64,000 nt of DNA from an uncultured Roseovarius sp. (GTDB taxonomy: Bacteria; Pseudomonadota; Alphaproteobacteria; Rhodobacterales; Rhodobacteraceae), in NCBI GenBank assembly GCA_947503145.1, contig CANNCP010000007.1, positions 1 through 64,000 on the forward strand, read 5' to 3'. The position numbers and the translations under genes are program-made. Numbering within the stretch: position 1 is the first letter of the stretch; each line of letters begins with the position of its first letter. The notes under the pieces were generated by a model. That model saw only the letters and a list, made by a program, of their open reading frames with translations, searched no databases and was not told the origin of the DNA. Shown here piece after piece: positions 35,796-44,260 of the stretch.

Positions 35796-35907
35796 GCACC
35801 TCCCTGCCCCGCACTCAGGTCTCGCCCCTGTCCGGGGTACAGATCCCTTCACTTTTCACGGTCATCGGCTCTCCAGCCTGTACCGTGACACCACTCAACT
35901 CCTAAAT

Positions 35908-35990
35908 CCTTTCATTTTTCCTAAAATACTCAAATTCATCGCAGGCCACGAACGCTGTGCAATGAGTATTTGCAGAAAAATGAAGGGCTG
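35908..35990. repeat. Inverted pair of GAGTATTT/GAAAAATGAA repeats (copies 3 and 4)
   Basis: Copy 3 lies on the minus strand (35908-35931, GAGTATTTTAGGAAAAATGA on that strand). Copy 4 lies on the plus strand (35964-35990, GAGTATTT, GCA, GAAAAATGAAGGGCTG). A 32-base spacer separates them. The pair can fold into one imperfect hairpin inside the 204-base gap between the ABC ATPase and its first permease, the only large gap in this operon. Confidence 0.75.
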
Positions 35991-35999
35991 TGTGCTTTG

Positions 36000-36872
36000 A
36001 TGCGCAATGTTTTGCCCATCCTCACGGTCGTGGCCGCGATCTTTGTGCTGTGGTATGGTGCGACGGTTGCGCTCAATGCGCCCTGGGCCAAGGACAAGGC
36101 GGCGCGGGCGGGGGTGGAGCTGACATTCTCGGAGCTGGTGACCGATACCTGGAGCCAGAAAAAGCCAAAGCTGCCCGCCCCGCATCAGGTCGGCGCGGAG
36201 ATATGGAAGACCACCGGCGCGATGGTGCTCTCGGGGCGCGGCTTTTCCAAGCGGTCGCTGATCTATCACAGTTGGGTCACCTTCAGTGCGACGGCGTTGG
36301 GCTTTGTACTGGGCACCATCCTGGGGTCGCTGCTGGCCATCGGGATCGTCTACAACCGCACCATGGACATGAGCGTGATGCCCTGGGTGATCGCCAGCCA
36401 GACCATTCCGATCATTGCCATTGCGCCGATGATCATCGTGGTTCTGAATGCGGTCGGCATCTCGGGTCTGCTGCCCAAGGCGATGATCTCGATGTACCTG
36501 TCATTTTTCCCGGTCGTGGTGGGTATGGTCAAGGGGCTGCGCAGCCCCAGTGCGATGCAGCTGGATCAGGTGCGCACCTGGAATGCCGGCCCGGCGCAGA
36601 CCTTTTGGTGCCTGCGCCTGCCGTCCTCGATGCCGTATCTTTTCACCTCGCTCAAGATCGGGATCGCCGCCAGCCTGGTGGGGGCCATCGTCGGCGAATT
36701 GCCGACAGGCGCTGTGGCGGGCTTGGGCGCGCGGTTGCTGGCGGGCAGTTACTACGGCCAGACCATCCAGATCTGGAGCGCTTTGCTGACAGCCGCGGCG
36801 TTGGCCGCGTTGATGGTAGGGCTGATCGGCGTGGTTCAGCGCCATACCCTGCGCCGCATGGGGATAGCATGA
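36000..36872 (+). CDS. ABC transporter permease 1, pyrimidine-locus importer
   Basis: A 290-residue inner-membrane permease of the BPD_transp_1/SsuC type. It has an N-terminal anchor (VLPILTVVAAIFVLWYGAT), about five further membrane segments, and the EAA-like loop that contacts the ATPase (WNAGPAQTFWCLRLPSSMPY). It carries an unusually long soluble stretch of about 50 residues between the first and second membrane segments. The start ATG 36000 is chosen over an upstream in-frame ATG that lies inside the repeat. Its TGA overlaps the next start as ATGA. Confidence 0.9.
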   Translation: MRNVLPILTVVAAIFVLWYGATVALNAPWAKDKAARAGVELTFSELVTDTWSQKKPKLPAPHQVGAEIWKTTGAMVLSGRGFSKRSLIYHSWVTFSATALGFVLGTILGSLLAIGIVYNRTMDMSVMPWVIASQTIPIIAIAPMIIVVLNAVGISGLLPKAMISMYLSFFPVVVGMVKGLRSPSAMQLDQVRTWNAGPAQTFWCLRLPSSMPYLFTSLKIGIAASLVGAIVGELPTGAVAGLGARLLAGSYYGQTIQIWSALLTAAALAALMVGLIGVVQRHTLRRMGIA

Positions 36873-37714
36873 TGGGCTGGTTGCTTGCAGGATTCATCAC
36901 ATGGCTCAGCGGCTGGCAGCTGAACGTATGGCTGGCGCGGCGCCCGACGACAAGGGCGGTGCAGGTGGCGGTTCCGGTCATTTTTGGCCTGACCTTGATC
37001 GTCGTCTGGGAATGTGTGGTGCGCGGGCTGGATATCTCGAAGGTTCTGCTGCCCGCGCCCTCTCTGATCGCACAGACATTCGTCGCCTCGACCGAGCTGC
37101 TATGGCGCGATTTCGTGCAAACCGTCGTCAAGGGGGCGCTGTCGGGCTATATCATGGGCTGCGCCGCCGCCTTCGTGATGGCGATTGCCGTGGATCGCTT
37201 CCCGTTTCTCAAGCGCGGGCTGCTGCCCGTCGGCAATTTTGCGGCGGCTCTGCCGATCATCGGGATGGCACCAATCATGGTCATGTGGTTCGGCTTTGGC
37301 TGGGAATCCAAAGCCGCCGTGGTCGTGATAATGGTGTTTTTCCCCATGTTGGTGAACACGGTTCAGGGCCTGGACGACACCGACTCCATGCAGCGCGATC
37401 TCATGCGCACCTACGCGGCGGGATATTGGAAAACCCTGCTTAAATTGCGCCTGCCTGCCGCAATGCCATTTATCTTCAATGGCCTGAAGATCGGCACCAC
37501 GCTGGCGCTGATCGGGGCAATCATCGCCGAATTTTTTGGCTCGCCCACCCTGGGCATGGGCTTTCGCATCTCGATCTCGGTCGGGCAACTGGCGATAGAT
37601 CTGGTCTGGGCCGAGATCGTCGTCGCCGCTCTGGCTGGCAGCGCGTTTTACGGCGGGGTTGCCTTGGTGGAGAAAGCAATGACATTCTGGCATCCATCAC
37701 AACGGGGCCGATGA
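36869..37714 (+). CDS. ABC transporter permease 2, pyrimidine-locus importer
   Basis: A 281-residue inner-membrane permease, partner of the preceding one. Membrane segments include WLLAGFITWLSGW, VPVIFGLTLIVVWECV and VPVGN-type loops. The EAA-like loop is TYAAGYWKTLLKLRLPAAMP and the closing segment is VWAEIVVAALAGSAFYGG. Two non-identical permeases with one ATPase and one binding protein form a complete importer. The start ATG 36869 overlaps the previous stop. Confidence 0.9.
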   Translation: MMGWLLAGFITWLSGWQLNVWLARRPTTRAVQVAVPVIFGLTLIVVWECVVRGLDISKVLLPAPSLIAQTFVASTELLWRDFVQTVVKGALSGYIMGCAAAFVMAIAVDRFPFLKRGLLPVGNFAAALPIIGMAPIMVMWFGFGWESKAAVVVIMVFFPMLVNTVQGLDDTDSMQRDLMRTYAAGYWKTLLKLRLPAAMPFIFNGLKIGTTLALIGAIIAEFFGSPTLGMGFRISISVGQLAIDLVWAEIVVAALAGSAFYGGVALVEKAMTFWHPSQRGR

Positions 37715-37752
37715 CAGTCCGTTCACAACACTTAACAACAGGGAGAAAAAAG

Positions 37753-38748
37753 ATGAACAAATTCACAGCCACATTCGGGATAGCCGCACTGGGCGTCTGG
37801 GGGGCTGCCGCCGCGCAGGCTGCCGATGACGTCACGCTGCAGCTGAAATGGGTCACGCAGTCACAGTTCGCGGGCTATTACGTCGCCCAGGACAAGGGCT
37901 ATTACGACGAAGAAGACCTGAATGTCACGATCAAGCCCGGCGGGCCGGACATTGCGCCCGCGCAGGTGATCGCAGGCGGCGGCGCGGATGTGGTCATTGA
38001 CTGGATGCCGTCGGCCATGGCCAGCCGTGAAAAGGGACTGGAACTGGTCAATATCGCGCAGCCCTATAAATCCTCTGGCATGATGCTGACCTGCCGCAAG
38101 GATGCCGGTGTAGAAAGCCCGGACGATTTTGCCGGCAGGACGCTGGGCGTCTGGTTTGGGGGCAACGAATACCCGTTCCTGAGTTGGATGAACAAGCTGG
38201 AGCTGGCCACCGACGGCTCTGAAGGCGGTGTGACCGTGCTCAAGCAGGGCTTCAACGTCGATCCTCTCTTGCAGGGACAGGCGGCCTGCGTGTCCACCAT
38301 GACGTATAATGAATACTGGCAGATCATCGATGCGGGCCTGACCCCCGAGGAGCTGGTGGTGTTCAAATACGAGGATCAGGGTGTCGCAACACTGGAAGAT
38401 GGCCTCTATGTGCTTGCCAAGAACCTCGATGATCCCGGGTTTTCAGACCGCATGGTCCGCTTTGTCCGCGCCTCGATGAAGGGCTGGAAATGGGCCGAGA
38501 AAAATCCCGAGGAGGCGGCGATGATCGTGTTGGATAACGACGCCACCGGTGCCCAGACCGAAGAGCATCAGATCCGCATGATGAGCGAAGTGGCCAAGCT
38601 GACCGCAGGCAGCAACGGCACGCTTGATCCCGCGGATTTCGAACGGACGATCGAGTCGCTGCTGTCGGGCGGGTCGGACCCGGTGATCACCGCACATCCC
38701 GGTGATGCCGCGTGGACCCATGCGATCACGGACAAGGCGCTGAATTGA
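37753..38748 (+). CDS. NMT1/THI5-type ABC substrate-binding protein, pyrimidine-locus importer
   Basis: A 331-residue periplasmic binding protein. The signal peptide is MNKFTATFGIAALGVWGAAA followed by QAADD. The mature N-terminus VTLQLKWVTQSQFAGYYVAQ is the hallmark of the NMT1/THI5 group, whose known ligands include thiamine-pyrimidine precursors, nitrate and sulfonates. GYYDEEDLNVTIKPGGPD and IDWMPSAMASREKG follow the same pattern. A pyrimidine ligand fits both the fold group and the operon. The start is ATG 37753 behind GGGAGAAAAAAG. It ends the operon. Confidence 0.9.
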   Translation: MNKFTATFGIAALGVWGAAAAQAADDVTLQLKWVTQSQFAGYYVAQDKGYYDEEDLNVTIKPGGPDIAPAQVIAGGGADVVIDWMPSAMASREKGLELVNIAQPYKSSGMMLTCRKDAGVESPDDFAGRTLGVWFGGNEYPFLSWMNKLELATDGSEGGVTVLKQGFNVDPLLQGQAACVSTMTYNEYWQIIDAGLTPEELVVFKYEDQGVATLEDGLYVLAKNLDDPGFSDRMVRFVRASMKGWKWAEKNPEEAAMIVLDNDATGAQTEEHQIRMMSEVAKLTAGSNGTLDPADFERTIESLLSGGSDPVITAHPGDAAWTHAITDKALN

Positions 38749-38799
38749 GCGGCGCCACTCACCTGACACAGGTGCCGTAACAAGGGGCGCCGGGGGAAA

Positions 38800-38825
38800 C
38801 CCAAGCCCCTTACCGGATGTGTGGA
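38800..38825 (-). repeat. Inverted repeat flanking the transposase-like remnant, left copy
   Basis: A 26-base sequence whose complement is repeated exactly at 40060-40085. The match extends, with an indel, into a shared CGGCGCCC block on the outer side. It can also fold on itself (AAGGGGC at 38782 with GCCCCTT at 38804). Confidence 0.7.
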
Positions 38826-38830
38826 AGATT

Positions 38831-38857
38831 GCGCGCTGCCATTGGCAGCGCGCTTTT
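38831..38857. terminator. Strong rho-independent terminator after the pyrimidine operon
   Basis: Perfect 10-bp stem GCGCGCTGCC / GGCAGCGCGC with loop ATT, followed by TTTT. It lies 82 bases after the binding-protein stop and just before the end of the convergent transposase-like remnant. Confidence 0.85.
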
Positions 38858-38860
38858 CGT

Positions 38861-39976
38861 TCATTCTCCGAAGAGATCCCGCTCGTAGACTTTCCCTTTG
38901 GCAAGGCCGACCTTCATCGCCGGAGTTCGCTTCGTATCGCGTGATCCCATCCAGTTGTGATGGAAGCGGTAGATCTCGATGATCTTGAGCAGCATTTCCG
39001 GCTTGTAGAGGAAATACCGATCCCAGGTGCGGCCATTTGCGCTTGGGGTCGAGACAGGTCGGGAGGCTGGCCGCACATTACTGCGAATCTTGTGAAAATA
39101 GCTGTCCACGCTCCGCAGGGTGGCGAGTCGCATCAACCTCGCGCATCGTTCCGTTGAGAGATCCGGTCGATCCGTCTTGAGATCAATGACGTGAGAAGGT
39201 TCGGACTATCGTGTGATAGGGCCAGTCGAAAGGAGTGCCGAGAGGCCGACCAGCAAGCTGCTTCACGATTTCCCTGTCGATCTCTTCATTCAGCACGAAT
39301 TCCGGCAGGCTATTGAGCTGATGCGCGGTCAATCGACATCGCGCAAGTCGCCTTCACGCTGATCGGTGAACTCGCGGATCCGGTCGTAGATGAAATCCAG
39401 CTTTCGGTAGACATCACGCGGCGCAACATTGGCGATCTCGGTGATCTTCGATAAGGAGGTTCCGTGAACGAGGAGCTTCAAAATCTGTCCGTTCTTGGAT
39501 TGCCGCCGATGATTGCGCGCTGGATGTCCGACGGTGAAGGTCGATCGACACCGCTTACAGGCATATCGCTGATGTCCGGCCTTGGTCCTACCGCTTTTCA
39601 AGTAAAGGTCCGGCCACCTCTCCAGAGTCTTACCATGTGAAGGGCATCCCTCGTTGCTGCACGCTTTACCGTTGAAGCGTTGCAAACGCCGCAGGCGTGT
39701 GTATTCTTCGACAACGGCGCGGTTGTTCTTGATCACGGATTCCTGTCCGCAAGAACCGCACTCGAAGTATTTTTTGTCTCCAGTGCCGCCTACCTCGCCG
39801 CGAGGAAAGTTGGCATTGGCAGGACCAAGCTTGAGACCCCTGCCGTCGCGGGGATCGGGACGAACACCGAAATGGGCGCATTGCGCGTTCCGGCAAAAGT
39901 TCACATCCACCCCGAAAAATGGGAGTGGAAGCCGCCTTTTCCCGGCTGTCGCAGATTTTTGCGGGACGGACTTCAC
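38861..39976 (-). pseudogene. Frameshifted zinc-ribbon transposase-like gene
   Basis: The N-terminal 215 residues (39976-39329) hold two pairs of zinc-ribbon cysteines (CRNAQCAHFG, YFECGSCGQES; CSNEGCPSHG, YACKRCRSTF) and a helix-turn-helix-like stretch (LLVHGTSLSKITEIANV). That frame ends at 39329. Sequence continues in a second frame (LPEFVLNEEIDREIVKQLAG, GTPFDWPYHTIVRTF) to 39183, then in a third (VIDLKTDRPDLSTER, VDSYFHKIR, YKPEMLLKIIEIYRFHHNWM, ending KVYERDLFGE). Joined, the three frames give about 370 residues that look like one protein with two frameshifts. I recognise the general style of insertion-sequence proteins but not the family. A 26-base inverted repeat lies on each side. 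Confidence 0.6.
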
Positions 39977-40299
39977 CTGACATCTCCATTCGTGGATTCG
40001 TTCAAGTCAAGTTTCTAACGATAAGGTTGGCCACTTTGTGGCCAACCGAAGCATTTTCCTCCACACATCCGGTAAGGGGCTTGGGGGAAACCTCGGCGCC
40101 CTTTTTTCATGCGCCGGGCTTTGGCCGGGCGTTCAGATGGCTCGCTTTGCGGCGGCATATCCGCCCGTCGGCAGCGGGCTGGAGTGTTTTCACAAAGAAG
40201 AAGATGAGGGCCTGCCCGGCGCTGCGGCTAGACACGCAAATATGACCTGTGCAACTCTGGGCCGGTTGGGATCATACACGCAGCTTGTCGGTGATTGTC
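39977..40299. other. Intergenic stretch beside the transposase-like remnant
   Basis: No gene seen in these 323 bases. They hold a perfect hairpin (GGTTGGCCAC at 40025-40034, loop TTT, GTGGCCAACC at 40038-40047) and the right copy of the inverted repeat (40060-40085). A T-run (40102-40107) and other GC-rich self-complementary sequence follow. It is probably decayed mobile DNA. Confidence 0.5.
40060..40085 (+). repeat. Inverted repeat flanking the transposase-like remnant, right copy
   Basis: Begins TCCACACATCCGGTAAGGGG and is the exact complement of 38800-38825 over 26 bases. The two copies enclose about 1.23 kb containing the frameshifted transposase-like gene. Confidence 0.7.
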
Positions 40300-41049
40300 A
40301 TGCAGAGTTTCACAACAGCCCTGGTGGCGATGCTTGTCGCGGGCATTGCCGGATCGGTGGCCCCGCCTGTCCTGGCACAGACTGACGACGGCGCAACCCG
40401 TGCCGCGCTCTGCGGATCGGAGTCCGGCTCTGATCTGGCGGCGATGCATATCCTCAGCGGTACCGGCGACGCGTCGATTGACCGGGCCCTGATCGAAGAG
40501 TTGAACACCTTGTCACGCTTCTACGGCATTCGGCCTGCGTTCTTTGTCTATGCGGGCAATCCCAGGACGGCGATGGCGACGCTGGAGACGCATCCGCAAA
40601 CCCCGCGCACGGATGGCACGGTGCTGTATCAACTGGGTATGCTGAAGGAGCATCTGACCTCTGCAGAATACGGAGGCTCTATCGTCTCGGGCGTGATCGC
40701 CCATGAGTTCGCACATATCCTGCAATGCAGTGATCCCGATCTCTTTCTCCGGCTTGCGAGCGCGCATGGCTCGGTCAAGTTCCTGGAACTGCACGCCGAT
40801 TTCATCGCCGGATACTACATGGGAACCAAATTCGCCGCCAAGCCCTGGGCGCTGGAAACGCTGTCGCGCAAGATTTTCGAGCTGGGTGACACCCATTTCA
40901 ACAGCCCCGGCCATCACGGCACCGCAGAGGAGCGGCACATCGCCCTCAAGGCTGGATTCCGGTTTTATCTGGCCGCCACGCGAACGGATATCGGCGCAGT
41001 GTTAACCGAAGGTGAAGCATTTGTGACCAGCGTTTTCCCGGCCTATTGA
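40300..41049 (+). CDS. Secreted HExxH putative metallopeptidase
   Basis: A 249-residue protein with a signal peptide (TTALVAMLVAGIAGSVAPPV, cleavage near LAQ). The zinc-peptidase motif HEFAH is at residues 135-139, and a downstream helix ELHADFIAGYYMG could supply the third ligand. The layout resembles a minimal M48-type core without membrane segments, but the family is not certain. The substrate is unknown. The start ATG 40300 is chosen to place the signal peptide; a GTG three codons earlier is possible. The SH3 gene follows after 19 bases. Confidence 0.7.
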   Translation: MQSFTTALVAMLVAGIAGSVAPPVLAQTDDGATRAALCGSESGSDLAAMHILSGTGDASIDRALIEELNTLSRFYGIRPAFFVYAGNPRTAMATLETHPQTPRTDGTVLYQLGMLKEHLTSAEYGGSIVSGVIAHEFAHILQCSDPDLFLRLASAHGSVKFLELHADFIAGYYMGTKFAAKPWALETLSRKIFELGDTHFNSPGHHGTAEERHIALKAGFRFYLAATRTDIGAVLTEGEAFVTSVFPAY

Positions 41050-41068
41050 ACCAAGGATGGATGGACAT

Positions 41069-41497
41069 ATGACCTTGCTCAGATACGTGATAGCCCTGTT
41101 GCTGCTGCTCGCGGCCCCTGTCGGCGCGGAATGTTATCCCGGACTGGGGGACTGCGAGACGGGCGGCGATACGCCCGGGCTGAAGCTGAATTACGGCACG
41201 CCGGGCCAGCCGCTGCCAGAGCCGTTGCCAACACCGCAGCCGACGCAGGCGGAGCCGGTCCAGCCCCCGACGCCATCGAACCCGATCTGCCATGTCGCCG
41301 ATGTGCGCCCGCCCGATGCCTGGCTGGCAATCCGTACCGAGCCCAGTTCCAAGCGGGGTACGCGGCTGGCCAAGCTGCCGTCGGGCGTAGCGCTCGAAAT
41401 GCTGGGCCAGAAGGAAGGCAACTGGTATCTTGTGCGGCTCCAGGACGGCACGGTGGGCTGGGTGTCCTGGGCGGTAGATCGCTGGATCGCCTGCTAA
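41069..41497 (+). CDS. Secreted SH3-domain protein
   Basis: A 142-residue protein with a signal peptide (MTLLRYVIALLLLLAAPVGA) and a proline/glutamine-rich linker (PLPEPLPTPQPTQAEPVQPP). A bacterial SH3 domain follows (LAIRTEPSSKRGTRLAKLPS, then DGTVGWVSWAVDRW). Such domains often bind cell-wall peptides. Four cysteines could form two disulfides. It is probably co-transcribed with the HExxH gene, and the stop codon lies within a 28-bp palindrome. Confidence 0.82.
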   Translation: MTLLRYVIALLLLLAAPVGAECYPGLGDCETGGDTPGLKLNYGTPGQPLPEPLPTPQPTQAEPVQPPTPSNPICHVADVRPPDAWLAIRTEPSSKRGTRLAKLPSGVALEMLGQKEGNWYLVRLQDGTVGWVSWAVDRWIAC

Positions 41498-41520
41498 AGC
41501 GTTTCGCGAAACGCTTTAGC
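41493..41520. terminator. 28-bp perfect palindrome between convergent SH3 and aroA genes
   Basis: The first half is GCTAAAGCGTTTCG and the second half is its exact complement. It contains the TAA stop of the SH3 gene and ends eight bases before the aroA stop, so it probably terminates transcription from both sides. It shares the AAAGCGTT-CGCG core with the preA/rutR terminator. Confidence 0.7.
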
Positions 41521-41528
41521 GCCGGGGG

Positions 41529-42878
41529 TCAGCCTGCCCGGCTGATCCGCGCGCCGAGACCGGCCATCAGCGGCTCGAAGATCGGGAATGACGTGGCGAT
41601 CGGGCTGCCGTCATCGACGCTGACCGGGGCCTCGGTCGCCATGCCCAGCACCATGAATGCCATGGCGATGCGGTGGTCGAGATGGCTGGCACAGGTGGCC
41701 CCGCCGGGCACGTTGCCATGCCCGCGCCCGTGGACGATCCACCAATCCTCGCCCTCTTCGACCTCGATACCGTTGGCACGCAGGCCGACCGCCATCGCGT
41801 CGATCCGGTCGCTTTCCTTGACGCGCAGTTCCTTGACGCCGCGCATCACTGTGGGGCCGTCGGCAAAGGCGGCGACGACCGACAGCACCGGGTACTCGTC
41901 GATCATGCTGGCAGCGCGGGCCGGGTCGACCTCTATCCCCTTCATGTCCGGAGAGAACCGTGCGCGCAGATCGGCGACCGGCTCGCCCCCCTCAAGCCGC
42001 TCATTCTCATAGCTGAGGTCCGCGCCCATCTCGCGCAGCGTCGTGAATAGCCCGGCGCGCGTAGGGTTGAGGCCAATCCCGGGCACCAGCACATCAGAGC
42101 CCTGGGTAATCAGCGCTGCACAGACCGGAAAGGCCGCCGAGGACGGATCGCGCGGCACGGCGATGGTCTGCGGCTGCAACTCTGGCTGACCGGTAAGGGT
42201 GATCACGCGGCCTTCTGCGGTATCTTCGGTACTGATCTGCGCGCCAAAGCCCGCCAGCATCCGCTCACTGTGATCGCGAGTGGCCTCGCGTTCGATCACC
42301 ACGGTCTGACCGGGTGCATTCAGCCCCGCCAGCAACACCGCAGATTTGACCTGCGCCGAGGGCACCGGCACCTCGTAGCGTACCGGCACCGGGTCAGCCG
42401 CACCCACAATAGTCATCGGCAACCGCCCGCCGCTGCGCCCCACGGCCCGCGTGCCAAACAGCGCCAGAGGGTCCGTGACCCGCGCCATCGGGCGGCTATT
42501 GAGCGAGGCGTCACCGGTGAAGGTCACGGTGATCGGCGAGGTCGCCATCGCGCCCATGATCAGCCGCACACCGGTGCCGGAGTTACCGCAATCAATCACA
42601 TGATCCGGTTCGGCAAAGCCGCCGGTGCCGACGCCGTGCACCGACCATGCGCCGCCGCCATGATCCGTGACTTGGGCACCGAATGCCCGCATCGCGCGGG
42701 CGGTGTCCAGCACGTCCTCGCCCTCCAGCAGGCCAGTGATGCGGGTCTCACCCACGGCCATCGCGCCCAGGATCAGCGCCCGGTGCGAGATGGATTTATC
42801 GCCCGGCACCTCTGCCGTGCCGGTGAGCGGGCCACATTTGGCCGAAATCATGGGAATGGAAACATCGGGAGCAGACAT
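41529..42878 (-). CDS. aroA: 3-phosphoshikimate 1-carboxyvinyltransferase (EPSP synthase)
   Basis: Sixth step of the shikimate pathway. The 449-residue protein carries the class II-type motifs [27 protein letters not shown] and [23 protein letters not shown] and [10 protein letters not shown] are also present. In the loop that is Ala-containing in the best-known class II enzyme (GNAATG), this protein has GNSGTG, that is Gly. The start ATG 42878 ([10 protein letters not shown]) is preferred to a GTG two codons earlier. It is convergent with the SH3 gene. Confidence 0.96.
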   Translation of the reverse strand: MSAPDVSIPMISAKCGPLTGTAEVPGDKSISHRALILGAMAVGETRITGLLEGEDVLDTARAMRAFGAQVTDHGGGAWSVHGVGTGGFAEPDHVIDCGNSGTGVRLIMGAMATSPITVTFTGDASLNSRPMARVTDPLALFGTRAVGRSGGRLPMTIVGAADPVPVRYEVPVPSAQVKSAVLLAGLNAPGQTVVIEREATRDHSERMLAGFGAQISTEDTAEGRVITLTGQPELQPQTIAVPRDPSSAAFPVCAALITQGSDVLVPGIGLNPTRAGLFTTLREMGADLSYENERLEGGEPVADLRARFSPDMKGIEVDPARAASMIDEYPVLSVVAAFADGPTVMRGVKELRVKESDRIDAMAVGLRANGIEVEEGEDWWIVHGRGHGNVPGGATCASHLDHRIAMAFMVLGMATEAPVSVDDGSPIATSFPIFEPLMAGLGARISRAG

Positions 42879-43033
42879 ATGCACGCGCCTTTCAGTAAAT
42901 GAGGTGACAAGCCGGAGCAGCGCCCCGGTTATTGGTCGTCGCGGCGCTCATGCTCCGCTAGATAGATACCCTCGCCATGCTGGATAACCTGACTCATGCG
43001 CCGACTGGTGTGGCGCGGTCAATCCTGATCATG

Positions 43034-43939
43034 TCATGTATCTTCGGTTGAGGCCGGGCCGGTCTTGCCCAGCGATAATGTGTGGGCCCGCAACCACGTC
43101 ATGAAGCCTCGCGGGTCACTTTCGAGCATCTCCATGCGCTCGGCGCTGATCGGTGCACCGACGATCGGTTTTTGCGGGCGATTGCAGCTGTGCACGACCT
43201 CGTGCAAGAGCAGGCCCTGCCGCAGCGTCGCCGAGATACGGTTGGCCACCTGATACCAGCGGCTGTTACCGCCGGGAAAGTAGATCGGCACCACCACAGC
43301 ACCCGACCGGCGAATCATCTGCGCGGTAAATACATTCCATTCCCGCTCGATCGGGGGGCCGAATATCGTGTCCGCGTTCGCCACGACACCCGAGGGAAAG
43401 ACGCTGATCAGCCCGCCTTCCTTCAGGTGCGCCATTGCCTTGGCGCGCATCTCGACCGATTTACGCTGCGCATCCGGCTCGTGCGGGAACGGCACCGAAA
43501 TCATGTAGCTGGCCGCGACCTCGTCGATGCCCGTCAGAAGGGCGCGGGTCAGGATCTTGTAATCGGTGCGGCGCCGACCGATGAGATCGGCCAGTATCAT
43601 CCCGTCCACCAGCCCGTGCGGATGATTGGAAACCACGACCACAGGTCTGTCGAGCGGTATGTTCAGCAACTCCTGTTCCGGGGTGAGCAGGTCAATGCCC
43701 ATGACGTTCAATGCGGCCCGCCAAAACGCCTGACCGGTGGGTGCGCCGCTCTTTTCGAACGCACGGATCATGCGTAGAATCGTCAGCTTGCCGGTGAACA
43801 TCTCGATCGCGCGGATCGTGAAAGCGGTCAAAGGTTTGTCAAAAGAATTGGCGTAGGTCAGGCTACGGCGGTCATATTTGGTAAAGTTAATCGTCCCGGC
43901 GGGTGCCTCACCATCCAGACTATCTTTTTGCTTCTCCAC
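43034..43939 (-). CDS. Lysophospholipid acyltransferase family protein
   Basis: A 301-residue membrane-associated acyltransferase. The catalytic motif I is seen as VVVSNHPHGLVDGMILAD (NHxxxxD). A glycerol-phosphate-binding region follows (ISVFPSGVVANADTIFGPPI), with VVVPIYFPGGNSRWYQV near the C-terminus. It resembles PlsC/OlsA-related enzymes and the hemolysin-like acyltransferases of ornithine-lipid synthesis; the exact substrate is not decidable here. It precedes no obvious lipid partner. Confidence 0.85.
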   Translation of the reverse strand: MEKQKDSLDGEAPAGTINFTKYDRRSLTYANSFDKPLTAFTIRAIEMFTGKLTILRMIRAFEKSGAPTGQAFWRAALNVMGIDLLTPEQELLNIPLDRPVVVVSNHPHGLVDGMILADLIGRRRTDYKILTRALLTGIDEVAASYMISVPFPHEPDAQRKSVEMRAKAMAHLKEGGLISVFPSGVVANADTIFGPPIEREWNVFTAQMIRRSGAVVVPIYFPGGNSRWYQVANRISATLRQGLLLHEVVHSCNRPQKPIVGAPISAERMEMLESDPRGFMTWLRAHTLSLGKTGPASTEDT

Positions 43940-43975
43940 TAGGGCAGTCCCACTTAGTCCGGCGCCTGTCAGCGC

Positions 43976-44260
43976 TTACATATCTTCACCGAACCGGCTC
44001 GCAATCAGTGCCGTGATGGCATCCGCAAGTGCCCCGGCATCGGGGCCGCGCGTTTCAACGTCAATAGTGGTTCCATTGGCGGCTGCCAACATCAAAAGCC
44101 CCATTATGCTGTCTCCACTGGCCGATTGGCCATCGTGAAAGACTTCGGCGGTGGCATCGAAACCTTCGACAACCTCCACGAATTTGGCCGCTGCACGGGC
44201 GTGCAGGCCTTTGACATTCACGATTTCCTGCGGACGTCTGATTGCGTCGGGCATGGTCAT
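43976..44260 (-). CDS. HPr-type phosphocarrier protein of the regulatory PTS
   Basis: A 94-residue phosphocarrier. The phosphorylated His20 lies in VKGLHARAAAKFVE, and regulatory Ser51 lies in SGDSIMGLLMLAA, the site that HprK would modify. It is phosphorylated by enzyme I (not in this window) and passes phosphate to the EIIA encoded just upstream. The start overlaps the EIIA stop as ATGA. No sugar-transport EIIB or EIIC is nearby, which fits the alphaproteobacterial regulatory PTS. Confidence 0.95.
   Translation of the reverse strand: MTMPDAIRRPQEIVNVKGLHARAAAKFVEVVEGFDATAEVFHDGQSASGDSIMGLLMLAAANGTTIDVETRGPDAGALADAITALIASRFGEDM

Noticed and set aside
39919..40245. A 108-codon plus-strand frame across the right inverted repeat
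   Set aside because: It runs through the start of the transposase-like gene, the hairpin and the repeat, and its sequence looks like translated repeat DNA.
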